Origin: DASSUW01 sp963849695
Lineage (GTDB): Bacteria; Actinomycetota; Thermoleophilia; Solirubrobacterales; Solirubrobacteraceae
DNA length: 64,000 nucleotides
Reading direction: 5' to 3'
Assembly (NCBI GenBank): GCA_963849695.1
Contig: CAWKIT010000034.1
Coordinates: 1 to 64,000 of the forward strand
The notes under the pieces are model-generated. The model did no database searches. It saw only the letters and a list, made by a program, of their open reading frames with translations, and was not told the origin of the DNA. This document shows positions 15,644 through 24,326 of the stretch, piece by piece (positions within the stretch are counted from its first letter, which is position 1; each line of letters begins with the position of its first letter). A program made the position numbers and the translations under genes.

Positions 15644-16566
15644 TTGGCGGCCACCTCCTCGATCGTCTCCCAGTCGCGCAGGGCGCGCTCGACGGCTGCG
15701 TCGAACGAGTGCAACCTAACGCCGAAGGCCCGTGCCGCGTCATCGTCACGCGGCAGCAGGTCCTCCTCCAGCGACTCCATCAGCGGGCCGATGAAGCCAG
15801 GGTCCTCGGCGGCCACGGCGGCGGCGACCACCGAGGCGACCGGGGTCAGCGAGAAGCCGAGCCCGATCGCGGGGCGGTCGACCAGCATGTGGTCGGCGAT
15901 CCGCTCGATCAGCTCCTGGTAGGTCATGGCGTCCGGCCCTGCGAGGTCGTACGAGCGGCCGGCCAGCCGGGCGGGCGCGTCGGCGGCGCGGACGAGGAAC
16001 TCGAGCACGTCGCGGCCGTCGATCGGCTGGGTGCGGTTGACGCGCCAGGCGGGCAGGGCGAGCACCGGCAGGCGCTCGATCAGCCGTACGAGGAAGCGGA
16101 ACGACCGGGAGCGGGCGCCGACGACGATCGAGGCGCGCAGGGCGATCGGCTCGTCGGCGGCCTCGAGCAGCGCGCGCTCTACGGCCAGGCGCGACGCCAG
16201 GTGGCGCGAGGCGACGCCCTCCTGCGGCACGAGCCCGCCGAGGTAGACGACGCGGCGGACGCCCGCGGCGCGGGCGGCGGTGGCGAAGCTGTCGGCCGCG
16301 CGCCGCTCCTGGTCCGGGAAGCGGCTGTTGGCCGGGCCTTCCATGGAGTGGATGAGGTAGTAGGCGGCGTCGACGCCGTCGAGCGCGCGGGCCAGCCCGG
16401 CGCCGCTGATCGCGTCGCCGAGCACGACGTCGTCGAGCGCCACGCGGGCGGCGGTCACCCGCTCGTGCGAGCGGGCGAAGCCGCGGACCTCGTGGCCGGC
16501 GGCCTGGAGGCGCGGCACGAGCGCGGCGCCGACGTAGCCGGAGACACCGGTCACCAGGAGACGCAT
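15640..16566 (-). CDS. NAD(P)H-binding protein (NmrA/atypical SDR)
   Basis: A 308 aa atypical short-chain dehydrogenase: MRLLVTGVSGYVGAALVPRL carries the G-x2-G-x2-G Rossmann motif at residues 7-13. YYLIHSM, VVYLGGLVP and the N-R-T-Q-P-I-D-G region follow the pattern of YbjT/NDUFA9-like proteins. These often lack a classic catalytic Tyr-Lys pair, so a sensor or reductase role cannot be told apart. It begins the leftward trio with SRPBCC and the membrane protein, suggesting action on a lipid or quinone-like ligand (inference). Confidence 0.85.
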   Translation of the reverse strand: MRLLVTGVSGYVGAALVPRLQAAGHEVRGFARSHERVTAARVALDDVVLGDAISGAGLARALDGVDAAYYLIHSMEGPANSRFPDQERRAADSFATAARAAGVRRVVYLGGLVPQEGVASRHLASRLAVERALLEAADEPIALRASIVVGARSRSFRFLVRLIERLPVLALPAWRVNRTQPIDGRDVLEFLVRAADAPARLAGRSYDLAGPDAMTYQELIERIADHMLVDRPAIGLGFSLTPVASVVAAAVAAEDPGFIGPLMESLEEDLLPRDDDAARAFGVRLHSFDAAVERALRDWETIEEVAAK

Positions 16567-16758
16567 CGTCCGTCGCTTCCCGTCGGGCGGCGAGGAAAAA
16601 CACCCACGGTGCGGGGTCGGCAGGTCGCAGGCAGCGCTTTTTTCATCCCTTTGGAGGGTATTTGCGGGGTAGACGAGAACTCCGTGCGTTTTGCGAACAC
16701 GGGCCTTGCGGCGCCGAGTCAGAGCGGCTTTGCTTGAGGCCGTCCGGTTGACGGTCCA

Positions 16759-17004
16759 ATGAGGGAAAGGCTCGGGGTGGAAACACGCGGCAAGGGTCGC
16801 AAGGTGACGTGCGACGACTGCTTCTTCGGCAGCAACGGGCTCTGCGCGCTGCAGCTCGATCAGCCGTGCGCGACGTTCCGGCCCGACACGCCGGAGGGGC
16901 TGCGGCCGCCGAGCCAGCTGCGCTTCGTGTTCCGCCAGGAGCGCCGCCGGCAGGCCGCCTGGCAGTTCCCGACCGCGCAGGAGCAAGCCGCGCTGCACGC
17001 GTGA
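16759..17004 (+). CDS. Small cysteine-containing hypothetical protein
   Basis: An 81 aa product with a compact cluster CDDCFFGSNGLCAL near residues 18-31 and one more cysteine at about 37, a possible metal-binding knuckle, followed by an Arg/Gln-rich tail. TTGACG lies about 15 bases upstream of the ATG, which is close for a -35 element. No family is recognised. It stands alone between divergent units. A real small gene is likely because the surrounding frames give no sensible protein. Confidence 0.55.
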   Translation: MRERLGVETRGKGRKVTCDDCFFGSNGLCALQLDQPCATFRPDTPEGLRPPSQLRFVFRQERRRQAAWQFPTAQEQAALHA

Positions 17005-17145
17005 CGGCAACGCGCATCCGTTGACGGGCGGCTTCGACACCCATCGGGCCGCGGCGCGTATCCGGGGACGGCTTCGGCCGCCGCCGGTTGTGAGGTTGCG
17101 CACGCGACTGGCCGCGAGCGGCCCACGGGGGTTAGGCTGGTCGCC

Positions 17146-17937
17146 GTGGAGCTGAGGGTGCTCGGGAAGTCGCCTTCTTGGCAGGATGCCGGCGGCGCGT
17201 GCAGCGGCTATCTCGTCGAGGCCGAGGGAACTCGCGTGCTGCTCGACTGCGGCAGCGGCGTGCTGGGCAAGCTGCGCGCGGTCGTCGACTATGCGGACGT
17301 CGACGCGGTGGTGGTCTCCCACCTCCACGCCGACCACATCCTCGACCTCGTCCCGTACGCCTGCGCGCTCGTCTACGCGCCGCGGCATCAGCCGGTCCCG
17401 GTCGACGGCTGGCCGGGCACCGAGTCCCCGCCGCGCCCGCCGCTGCATGCGCCGCCCGGCGCCCGGGACGCGTTCCGGAGCCTGTGCACGGCGACCGGCA
17501 TGCGCGAGCAGCACATCGAGACCGGGTTCATGCTCGAGGAGTACGACCCCGGCCTGCCGCTGCAGGTGGGACCGTTCGAGGTCGCGTTCCAGCCCGTTCC
17601 GCACTTCCTGCCCACCCAGGCGGTCGAGTTCGCGGCCGCCGGCCGCCGCCTGACCTACAGCGCCGACAGCGCGCCCAGCGACGACCTGTGCGCCTTCGCA
17701 CGCGACACCGACCTGCTGCTGATCGAGGCCACCCTCCCGCGCCCCGAGCGCGAGGGCCCGCGCGGGCACCTGACCCCGGGGGAGGCCGGCGACCACGGCC
17801 GCCGCGCCGGAGCCCGCCGGCTCGTCCTCACCCACATCTCCGACGAGCTCGACGCCGAGTGGGCGCGCCGCGAGGCCGAGCGCAGCTTCGGCGGGCCGGT
17901 CGAGATCGCCCACGAGGGCGCGGTCTACACGGTCTGA
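17146..17937 (+). CDS. MBL-fold metallo-hydrolase (RNase Z-like)
   Basis: Metallo-beta-lactamase fold hydrolase of 263 aa starting at GTG. The metal motif VVSHLHADHILDL is at about residues 56-68, with SADSAPSD, the second-shell Asp region LLLIEATLP, and the distal histidine LTHISDE. It resembles RNase Z/phosphodiesterase-type members more than beta-lactamases, but the substrate is not defined. It is followed after 13 bases by the palindromic element at 17951-18123. Confidence 0.85.
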   Translation: MELRVLGKSPSWQDAGGACSGYLVEAEGTRVLLDCGSGVLGKLRAVVDYADVDAVVVSHLHADHILDLVPYACALVYAPRHQPVPVDGWPGTESPPRPPLHAPPGARDAFRSLCTATGMREQHIETGFMLEEYDPGLPLQVGPFEVAFQPVPHFLPTQAVEFAAAGRRLTYSADSAPSDDLCAFARDTDLLLIEATLPRPEREGPRGHLTPGEAGDHGRRAGARRLVLTHISDELDAEWARREAERSFGGPVEIAHEGAVYTV

Positions 17938-17950
17938 GCGCCACCTCAGG

Positions 17951-18123
17951 CGAACTTCAACTGCGCTGGGTAGGGCGACGGGTGTGCCGGCGTGCCCGAA
18001 CTATGTGCGTTAGGCCCCGGAAACCGAGGCCAATCGCACATAGTTCGCGGCGATCACCGGAGACGTCCGGATTCGGCCGCGTGGTGGGCTCCCCGCTGCC
18101 CTACCCAGCGCAGTTGCAGTTCG
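17951..18123. repeat. Dispersed palindromic intergenic element, copy 2
   Basis: Arms 17951-17976 and 18098-18123 are inverted copies with 25 of 26 bases matching, including a perfect 19-base core CAACTGCGCTGGGTAGGGC. The interior holds a perfect 13-base stem, CGAACTATGTGCG (17997-18009) with CGCACATAGTTCG (18035-18047), extended by GGCC/GGCC pairing. The arms match those of the elements at 2954 and 33885; the inner hairpin does not. It fills the gap between the MBL gene and hsp20. Confidence 0.8.
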
Positions 18124-18155
18124 TGGATAGCGCACCAATAGCTAGCCTTCCCCTC

Positions 18156-18608
18156 GTGCCACACGAGCGGGACCTGTTCGCCAACTTCGAGCGCATGCGG
18201 CGGGACATGGACGAGCTGTTCGGCGACGTCTTCGACCGCCGCCTGGCGCCCTCCCGCCGCGGCGGGTTCAGCCCCGCCGTCGACGTCTACTACACCGCCG
18301 ACCCCCCGCGGGCGGTGGTGCGGGCCGACCTCGCCGGCATCGATCCGAGCGAGATCGAGCTCCAGATCCGCGGCCGCGAGCTCGTGCTGGCCGGCCACCG
18401 CCGCCCCGAGGGCGGACAGGAGCGCGTCTACCAGCAGCTCGAGGTCGAGCACGGCCCGTTCCGGCGCGTCGTCGCCCTCGGCGTCGACGTCGACCCCGAG
18501 GCCGCGAGCGCCTCCTACGAGGACGGGATGCTGACCGTCGAGCTGCCGATCGCCCGCCCGGCGGAGGCCCGCACGGTGCCGATCCAGCAGCGCAGCGAGG
18601 CCGAATGA
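18156..18608 (+). CDS. Hsp20/alpha-crystallin small heat shock protein
   Basis: A 150 aa chaperone that holds unfolding proteins. The alpha-crystallin domain starts at FSPAVDVYYTADPPRAVVRADLAGIDPSEIELQI and includes GRELVLAGHR, the FRRVVALGVDVD strand and the conserved A-x-Y-x-x-G-M-L-T-V-E-L-P segment near the C-terminus. GTG at 18156 is the first start after the repeat. Its last four bases overlap the lon start (ATGA), so holding chaperone and ATP-dependent protease are made together, a sensible stress operon. Confidence 0.92.
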   Translation: MPHERDLFANFERMRRDMDELFGDVFDRRLAPSRRGGFSPAVDVYYTADPPRAVVRADLAGIDPSEIELQIRGRELVLAGHRRPEGGQERVYQQLEVEHGPFRRVVALGVDVDPEAASASYEDGMLTVELPIARPAEARTVPIQQRSEAE

Positions 18609-20968
18609 TCGACGTCGTAGGCGGCGACGGGGCGCAGCCGCCCCCGGACGCCACGCTGCCCGCCGAGCTGCCGGTCCTCCCGCTGCGCGACAGCGTCACG
18701 TTCCCCGACACGCTGACGCCGCTGGCGATCGGGCAGGAGCGCTCGGTGCGGCTCGTCAACGACGTGCTGGTCGGCAACCGGATGCTGGTGATGGTCGCCG
18801 GCCGCGAGCCGGAGGTCGACGCGCCGGCCCCCGACCAGCTCTACGACGTCGGCGTCGCCGGCATGGTGGCGCGCATGCTCAAGGTGCCCGACGGCTCGCT
18901 GAGGATCCTCGTCCAGGGCGGTCAGCGCGTCCGCATCGTCGAGTGGCTCGGGACCGAGCCGTACCTGGCCGCACGCGTCGAAGAGCTGCCCGACGTCGTC
19001 CACGAGGGCCCCGAGCTGACCGCGCTGATTCGCAACGTCCAGCAGACGTTCAGCCAGATCATCGAGGAGGTCCCGTACCTCCCCGAGGAGCTGCAGATGG
19101 CGGTCGCCAACCTCGACGACCCGTCCACGCTCAGCCACCTGATCGCGGGTGCGCTGCGGATCAGCACCGAGGAGCGCCAGGCGCTGCTCGAGGAGGTCGA
19201 CGTCGGCCGCCGCCTGCGCAGCCTGTCCGAGATCCTCGCGCGTGAGCTGAACATCGTCGCGATCGGCTCGAAGATCCAGAGCCAGGTCAACGCCGAGATG
19301 GAGAAGGGCCAGCGCGAGTGGGTCCTGCGCCAGCAGATGAAGGCGATCCAGGAGGAGCTCGGCGAGCAGGACCCGGGCGAGGCCGAGGTCGGCGAGCTGC
19401 GCTCGACGCTGCAGGAGCTCGACCTGCCGGAGCAGGTGCGCACGCAGGTCGACCGCGAGCTCAGCCGGCTCGAGAAGCTCCCGCAGGCGGCCGCGGAGCA
19501 CGGCGTGATCCGCAACTACCTCGAGTGGATGGCGTCGCTGCCCTGGAACAAGGGCACCGAGGACAACCTCGACCTCGGGCACGCGCGCGAGGTGCTCGAC
19601 GCCGACCACTACGACATCGAGAAGGTCAAGGACCGCATCCTCGAGTTCCTCGCCGTCCGCAAGCTCAAGCCGGACGCCCGCGGCAGCATTCTCTGCTTCG
19701 CCGGCCCGCCCGGGGTCGGCAAGACCTCGCTCGGCCAGTCGGTCGCGCGCGCGCTCGGCCGCAGGTTCGAGCGCATCAGCGTCGGCGGCGTGCGCGACGA
19801 GTCCGAGATCCGCGGCCACCGCCGCACCTACATCGGCGCCATGCCGGGGACGATCATCCGCGCCCTGCGCGACGCCGAGTCGCACAACCCGGTGTTCATG
19901 ATCGACGAGATCGACAAGCTGGGCACCGACTACCGAGGCGACCCCGCGAGCGCGATGCTCGAGGTGCTCGACCCCGAGCAGAACGCGACGTTCCGCGACC
20001 ACTACCTCGACGTCCCGTTCGACCTCAGCCGCGTGATGTTCATCTGCACGGCGAACGACATGGACCGCGTCCCCGGCCCGCTGCGAGACCGCATGGAGGT
20101 GATCGCGCTCGCCGGCTACACCGAGGAGGAGAAGCTCCAGATCGCCAAGCGCTACCTCGTGCCGCGCCAGATCGAGCGCAACGGGCTCAAGCGCTCGCAG
20201 GTCGCGTTCAGCGACGCCGGGCTGAAGGCGATCATCGGCTCGTACACGCGCGAGGCCGGCGTACGCAGCCTCGAGCGCGAGATCGGCGCGGCGTGCCGCA
20301 AGGTCGCGCTCGAGGTCGCGCTCGGCACGCTCGAGCGCAAGATGTCGATCACCGCGCCGCGCGTGCGCGAGCTGCTCGGGCGCCCGCGCTTCCAGCCCGA
20401 CGTCCGCCGCCGGACCGCCGAGCCGGGAGTCGCCACCGGGCTGGCGTGGACGCCGGTCGGCGGCGACGTGCTGTTCGTCGAGGCCTCCGCCATGCCGGGC
20501 AAGGGCAGGCTCACGATCACCGGCCAGCTGGGGGATGTGATGCGCGAGTCGGCCGAGGCGGCGCTGTCCTACGTGCGCGGCCACTCCGACATGCCGGACG
20601 ACTGGTTCGCCAAGCACGACGTCCACGTACACGTGCCGGCGGGGGCGATCCCGAAGGACGGGCCGAGCGCCGGGATCACGATGGCGACGGCGCTGATGTC
20701 GCTGGTCTCGGGCCGGCCGGTGCGCGACGACGTGGCGATGACCGGGGAGCTCACGCTGACGGGCCAGGTGCTCCCGATCGGAGGCCTGAAGGAGAAGGCG
20801 CTGGCTGCGCAGCGGGCCGGCATCCGGCGCGTGGTGGCGCCGCGCCGCAACGAGCTCGATCTCGAGGACCTCCCGGAGCCGCTGCGCAAGGACATGGACT
20901 TCGTCTGGGTGGGGGAGATCGGCGAGGTGTTCGAGCAGGCGTTGTCAGACGGCGCGCGGCGCCGTTGA
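18605..20968 (+). CDS. lon: ATP-dependent Lon protease
   Basis: Cytoplasmic AAA+ serine protease for damaged and regulatory proteins. The 787 aa protein has the LON substrate-binding domain (about 20-215), Walker A GPPGVGKT (367-374), Walker B FMIDEID (431-437) and the protease domain with catalytic Ser688 in KDGPSAG and the lysine near 731 in GGLKEK. Length is typical for LonA. It is translationally coupled to hsp20 upstream. Confidence 0.97.
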   Translation: MIDVVGGDGAQPPPDATLPAELPVLPLRDSVTFPDTLTPLAIGQERSVRLVNDVLVGNRMLVMVAGREPEVDAPAPDQLYDVGVAGMVARMLKVPDGSLRILVQGGQRVRIVEWLGTEPYLAARVEELPDVVHEGPELTALIRNVQQTFSQIIEEVPYLPEELQMAVANLDDPSTLSHLIAGALRISTEERQALLEEVDVGRRLRSLSEILARELNIVAIGSKIQSQVNAEMEKGQREWVLRQQMKAIQEELGEQDPGEAEVGELRSTLQELDLPEQVRTQVDRELSRLEKLPQAAAEHGVIRNYLEWMASLPWNKGTEDNLDLGHAREVLDADHYDIEKVKDRILEFLAVRKLKPDARGSILCFAGPPGVGKTSLGQSVARALGRRFERISVGGVRDESEIRGHRRTYIGAMPGTIIRALRDAESHNPVFMIDEIDKLGTDYRGDPASAMLEVLDPEQNATFRDHYLDVPFDLSRVMFICTANDMDRVPGPLRDRMEVIALAGYTEEEKLQIAKRYLVPRQIERNGLKRSQVAFSDAGLKAIIGSYTREAGVRSLEREIGAACRKVALEVALGTLERKMSITAPRVRELLGRPRFQPDVRRRTAEPGVATGLAWTPVGGDVLFVEASAMPGKGRLTITGQLGDVMRESAEAALSYVRGHSDMPDDWFAKHDVHVHVPAGAIPKDGPSAGITMATALMSLVSGRPVRDDVAMTGELTLTGQVLPIGGLKEKALAAQRAGIRRVVAPRRNELDLEDLPEPLRKDMDFVWVGEIGEVFEQALSDGARRR

Positions 20969-21016
20969 CGGCTCCCCATCGCGGGTATGCTCGTGACAAA
21001 CGGACTCGGAGGCGGT

Positions 21017-21472
21017 ATGGCAAAAAACCAGAGCAAAGCCCAGCAGGCTCAGGCCGCGGCCATGAAGGCGCGCAACAACCCGTACGTCCGACGCATCATG
21101 GAGGACGAGGATCTGCGCCACAACATCACCGACGCCTACACGTCGGCGCGCAAGGCCTACGGGCGGCTCAGCAACGGCAAGTCGCCGACGAACCAGATCT
21201 TCGACGACAGGAAGCTCCAGAAGGAGCTCAAGTCCGTCGCCGAGTCGATCAAGGACGCGGGCTACGCGCTGCGCGAGCCGAAGAAGAAGAAGAGCGGAGG
21301 CATCGGCAGGCTGCTGCTGCTCGTCGTCGTCACCGCCGGCGTAGCGCTCGCGGTCAGCGAGGGCCTGCGCAAGAAGGTGCTCGACGCGTTGTTCGGCGCC
21401 GAGGAGGAGTTCGAGTACAGCTCGACGACCGCGGCGTCGACACCCCCGAGCGAGGCCGCGACAACCACTTGA
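21017..21472 (+). CDS. Membrane-anchored hypothetical protein
   Basis: The 151 aa product starts at ATG 21017 behind GGAGGCGGT, a better site than the upstream in-frame ATG at 20987. A Gln/Ala/Lys-rich start is followed by a conserved-looking helical region (NNPYVRRIMEDEDLRHNITDAYTSARKAYGRL). Then come a lysine patch (EPKKKKSGG), one hydrophobic segment (IGRLLLLVVVTAGVALAV), a short acidic stretch and a Ser/Thr/Ala tail. The layout suggests an anchored protein exposing a helical domain to the cytoplasm. No firm family. Confidence 0.75.
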   Translation: MAKNQSKAQQAQAAAMKARNNPYVRRIMEDEDLRHNITDAYTSARKAYGRLSNGKSPTNQIFDDRKLQKELKSVAESIKDAGYALREPKKKKSGGIGRLLLLVVVTAGVALAVSEGLRKKVLDALFGAEEEFEYSSTTAASTPPSEAATTT

Positions 21473-21497
21473 CGGACTGCACCCTGCTGCCGGGCAC

Positions 21498-21878
21498 CTA
21501 ACTGTCCGGCAGCAGCGGGATGTCCCACCACAGCACGGCGAGCACGCACGCGCCGATCACGAGCGCGGTCGCGAGCCCGGCGAGGACGCGCTGCGTGCCG
21601 GTCGTCTGCGCCGCCTTCTCCTGAGCGATCTGCGCCTGCTCGAGCGACTTCTCGAGCAGCCGCTCGGCCCACACGAACTCGAGCGACAGCATCGCCAGGC
21701 CGATCGGGATCAGCACGAACGCCGGCCCGGGCGTCACCAGCATGACCAGACCGCCCACCAGCACGACGATGCCGACCAGCCCGAAGCCGATCCGGAACAG
21801 GCGGCCGCGCTCGCGGTGCGTCTCGCGCTGCGCCTCGAGCTTCTCGATCAGCTTGGGGCGCGGGCGCCGCTCTTCCAC
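21498..21878 (-). CDS. PGPGW-type transmembrane protein (TIGR02611-like)
   Basis: A 126 aa protein with two hydrophobic segments around the conserved TPGPAFVLIPIGLAMLSLEFVWAERLL block, which recalls the PGPGW family of actinobacterial transmembrane proteins, and a third C-terminal hydrophobic segment. GTG at 21878 is chosen as the start before the basic ERRPRPK stretch. Function unknown. Divergent from the exporter operon, with 58 bases between starts that must hold both promoters. Confidence 0.72.
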   Translation of the reverse strand: MEERRPRPKLIEKLEAQRETHRERGRLFRIGFGLVGIVVLVGGLVMLVTPGPAFVLIPIGLAMLSLEFVWAERLLEKSLEQAQIAQEKAAQTTGTQRVLAGLATALVIGACVLAVLWWDIPLLPDS

Positions 21879-21936
21879 CGCAACAGTGTGCCAAACCGTA
21901 GTGAATCCGCTTCGGGCGTCCTCTAGCTTGGCCTGC

Positions 21937-22920
21937 ATGACCGATGATGCGATCGTCGTCGAGGGGCTCGAGAAGTCGTATGGCTCGGTACGGGCCCTCG
22001 ACGGCATCGATTTCGCCGCGCGCACGGGCAGTGTGCTCGGCCTGCTCGGGCCCAACGGCGCGGGCAAGACCACCGCGGTGCGGATCCTCACCACCCTGCT
22101 CGAGGCCGACGCGGGAACGGCCCGGGTCGCCGGGCTCGACGTGAAGCGCCACGCCGCGGAGCTGCGGGCCAAGATCGGCCTGGCGGGGCAGTACGCGGCC
22201 GTGGACGAGAACCTCACCGGGTTCGAGAACCTGGAGATGGTGGGCCGTCTCTACCACCTCGGCAAGTCCGCGTCGCGGGAGCGGGCGAACGAGCTGCTCG
22301 AGCGGTTCGAGCTGACGGAGGCCGCCAAGCGGCCGGCAAAGACCTACTCCGGCGGCATGCGGCGCCGGCTCGACCTGGCGGCGGCGCTCGTGGCCCGCCC
22401 GCCGGTCTTGTTCCTGGACGAGCCGACCACGGGGCTCGACCCGCGCAGCCGCCTCGGCATGTGGGAGACGATCGAGTCGCGGGCGGCGGCAGGGTCCACG
22501 GTGCTCCTCACCACCCAGTACCTCGACGAGGCCGACCGGCTCGCCGACCGGATCGTGGTGATCGACCACGGCCGCGTGATCGCCACGGGCACCTCGGACG
22601 AGCTCAAGGCGCAGATCGGCGGCGAGCGGCTCGACATCAAGCTCGAGGACCCCGCCGACGCAGCCACCGCGATCGCAGCCCTGGCCGAGATGTGCCTGGA
22701 CCGTGTGACCGCGGAGGACGGCGTCGTCCACGCGCCGGTGCGCCCGCGCCACGGCGTCATCCCCGAGGCCGTGCGCAAGCTCGACGCGGCCGGCGTCGGG
22801 ATCGACGACATCTCGCTCCACCGCCCGACGCTCGACGACGTGTTCATCGCCCTTACCGGCCACGCCGCCGAAGACACGACCGGGGAGCCCGAGGAGGAGA
22901 AGGAGGCCGCGGCCGCATGA
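21937..22920 (+). CDS. ABC transporter ATP-binding protein (DrrA-type)
   Basis: The 327 aa ATPase has Walker A GPNGAGKTT (about residues 41-49), the Q-loop, signature SGGMRRRLDLA, Walker B VLFLDEPTTGLDP and the H-region TTQYLDEADRLADR. The C-terminal extension (ERLDIKLEDPADAATAI... ISLHRPTLDDVFIALTG) is the DUF4162-like part typical of DrrA daunorubicin-type exporters. It is followed by its permease with a four-base overlap, then by a TetR-like gene. Confidence 0.93.
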   Translation: MTDDAIVVEGLEKSYGSVRALDGIDFAARTGSVLGLLGPNGAGKTTAVRILTTLLEADAGTARVAGLDVKRHAAELRAKIGLAGQYAAVDENLTGFENLEMVGRLYHLGKSASRERANELLERFELTEAAKRPAKTYSGGMRRRLDLAAALVARPPVLFLDEPTTGLDPRSRLGMWETIESRAAAGSTVLLTTQYLDEADRLADRIVVIDHGRVIATGTSDELKAQIGGERLDIKLEDPADAATAIAALAEMCLDRVTAEDGVVHAPVRPRHGVIPEAVRKLDAAGVGIDDISLHRPTLDDVFIALTGHAAEDTTGEPEEEKEAAAA

Positions 22921-23693
22921 GCTCGGTTTCGATGAGCGTCGAGGACACCGTCGTCCTCGCGAAGCGCAACCTGATGCGGATCCCGCGCCAGCCCGATCTG
23001 CTGATCGCGTACACGGTCCAGCCGGTGATGTTCGTGCTGCTGTTCGTCTATGTGTTCGGCGGCGCGATCCAGACGCCGGGCTTCGACTATGTCGACTTCC
23101 TGATGCCGGGCATCATCGTCCAGTCGATCGCGTTCGGCGGGTTCGTGACGGCGCTCGGCCTGTCCGAGGACGTCAAGAAGGGCCTGATCGACCGCTTCCG
23201 CTCGCTCCCGATGTCGCGCGCGGCGGTGCTGACGGCGCGTACGTCCTCCGACATCGTCCTGAACTGCCTGTCGCTCGTGGTGCTGCTCGCGGTCGGCTTC
23301 GCCGCCGGGTTCAACTTCATCGACGCGACGGCCGGCGAGATCATCCTCGGGCTCGTCCTCTGTCTGTACCTGGGCTACGCGTTCTCGTGGATCTTCGCCC
23401 TCATCGGCCTGTACTCGTCAACGCCCGAGACGGCGAACTCGATCGGCTTCACGCTGATCTTCCCGCTCACGTTCGCCTCGTCGGTGTTCGTGCCGGCGGA
23501 GTCGATGCCCGACGGGCTGCGGCAGTTCGCCGAGGCCAACCCGTTCACGACGATCTCGGACGCCGTGCGGTCGCTGTGGCTGAACACGCCGGCCAACACC
23601 GACATCTGGATGTCGTTCATCTGGTGCACGGTGTTGACCGTGCTGTTCGCTCCGCTGGCCGTCAAGCGGTACCGGACCGTCGCGCGCAAGTAG
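22917..23693 (+). CDS. ABC-2 type transporter permease (DrrB-type)
   Basis: Membrane partner of the upstream ATPase; 258 aa with about six hydrophobic segments. The N-terminal LAKRNLMRIPRQPDLLIAYTVQPVMFVLLFVYVFGG and the central EDVKKGLIDRFRSLPMSR loop are characteristic of DrrB-like ABC-2 permeases, as is the late FVPAESMPDGLRQFAEANPFT block. Start ATG overlaps the ATPase stop. Substrate unknown; family members export antibiotics or lipids. Confidence 0.93.
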   Translation: MSSVSMSVEDTVVLAKRNLMRIPRQPDLLIAYTVQPVMFVLLFVYVFGGAIQTPGFDYVDFLMPGIIVQSIAFGGFVTALGLSEDVKKGLIDRFRSLPMSRAAVLTARTSSDIVLNCLSLVVLLAVGFAAGFNFIDATAGEIILGLVLCLYLGYAFSWIFALIGLYSSTPETANSIGFTLIFPLTFASSVFVPAESMPDGLRQFAEANPFTTISDAVRSLWLNTPANTDIWMSFIWCTVLTVLFAPLAVKRYRTVARK

Positions 23694-23783
23694 AGGTTTC
23701 GCCTGCCAAGGCAGTCGCAAGCTCCTGCCTTTCGGCGACGATACAGGGCATCGAGGCCGCGACGCACAAGAATCATCGAAGCC

Positions 23784-24326
23784 ATGCGGCGCTCCGTGGC
23801 TGCACGGGGCGCCGCCGGCGCGACCTTCGACCACGTCGCCCGCGAGGCCGGCGTCTCGCGCGGCCTCCTGCACTACCACTTCGGCACCAAGGAGCGGCTG
23901 CTCGCCGAGGTCGTGCGGCGCGACACCGACCTCCGCATGGCGGCGCTCGACCGCGCGCTCGCCGAGGCCCATACGGCGGACGAGGTGATCGAGGTGCTCG
24001 TGCACTCGCTCGAGGACCTCGTGGACCAGGACCCCGGCCTCGTGGCGCTGGTGTTCGAGCTGTTCACGTCCGGCCGCCGCAAACCGGAGATCGCCGTCGA
24101 GTTCGCCGCGCTGCAGCGTGCCACACGCGCGCGCCTGGCCGAGCTGCTGACGGCGCGGCAGGAGCAGGGAGCGGTGCGGCTGGCCGACGAGCCGGAGGCG
24201 GTGGCGGCGGCGCTGCTCTCGCTCGCCGACGGGCTCGCGCTGCGGCTGCTGGGGGAGCCCGAGCACGACCATGGGCCCTCGTTGCGGGCGGCCACGACCG
24301 CCGCCCGCACGCTGCTCACCCGCTGA
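23784..24326 (+). CDS. TetR family transcriptional regulator, start uncertain
   Basis: The N-terminal HTH is clear (FDHVAREAGVSRGLLHYHFGTKERLLAEV), and the C-terminal helices include a LVALVFELFTSGRR block, so this is a TetR-type repressor, probably of the drrAB-like exporter just upstream. ATG 23784 cuts into helix 1: the bases before it in the same frame encode RRTRIIEA, the normal continuation. No ATG, GTG or TTG exists in that frame back to the permease stop at 23691. A non-canonical start (for instance CTG 23703) or a small sequence error is therefore likely. The 3' end overlaps the convergent R2-like gene by 11 bases. Confidence 0.82.
   Translation: MRRSVAARGAAGATFDHVAREAGVSRGLLHYHFGTKERLLAEVVRRDTDLRMAALDRALAEAHTADEVIEVLVHSLEDLVDQDPGLVALVFELFTSGRRKPEIAVEFAALQRATRARLAELLTARQEQGAVRLADEPEAVAAALLSLADGLALRLLGEPEHDHGPSLRAATTAARTLLTR

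Noticed and set aside
17951..18123. Plain rho-independent terminator
   Set aside because: The stem is strong but has no following T-run, and the arms recur at two other sites while the inner stem does not, which a single terminator would not explain.
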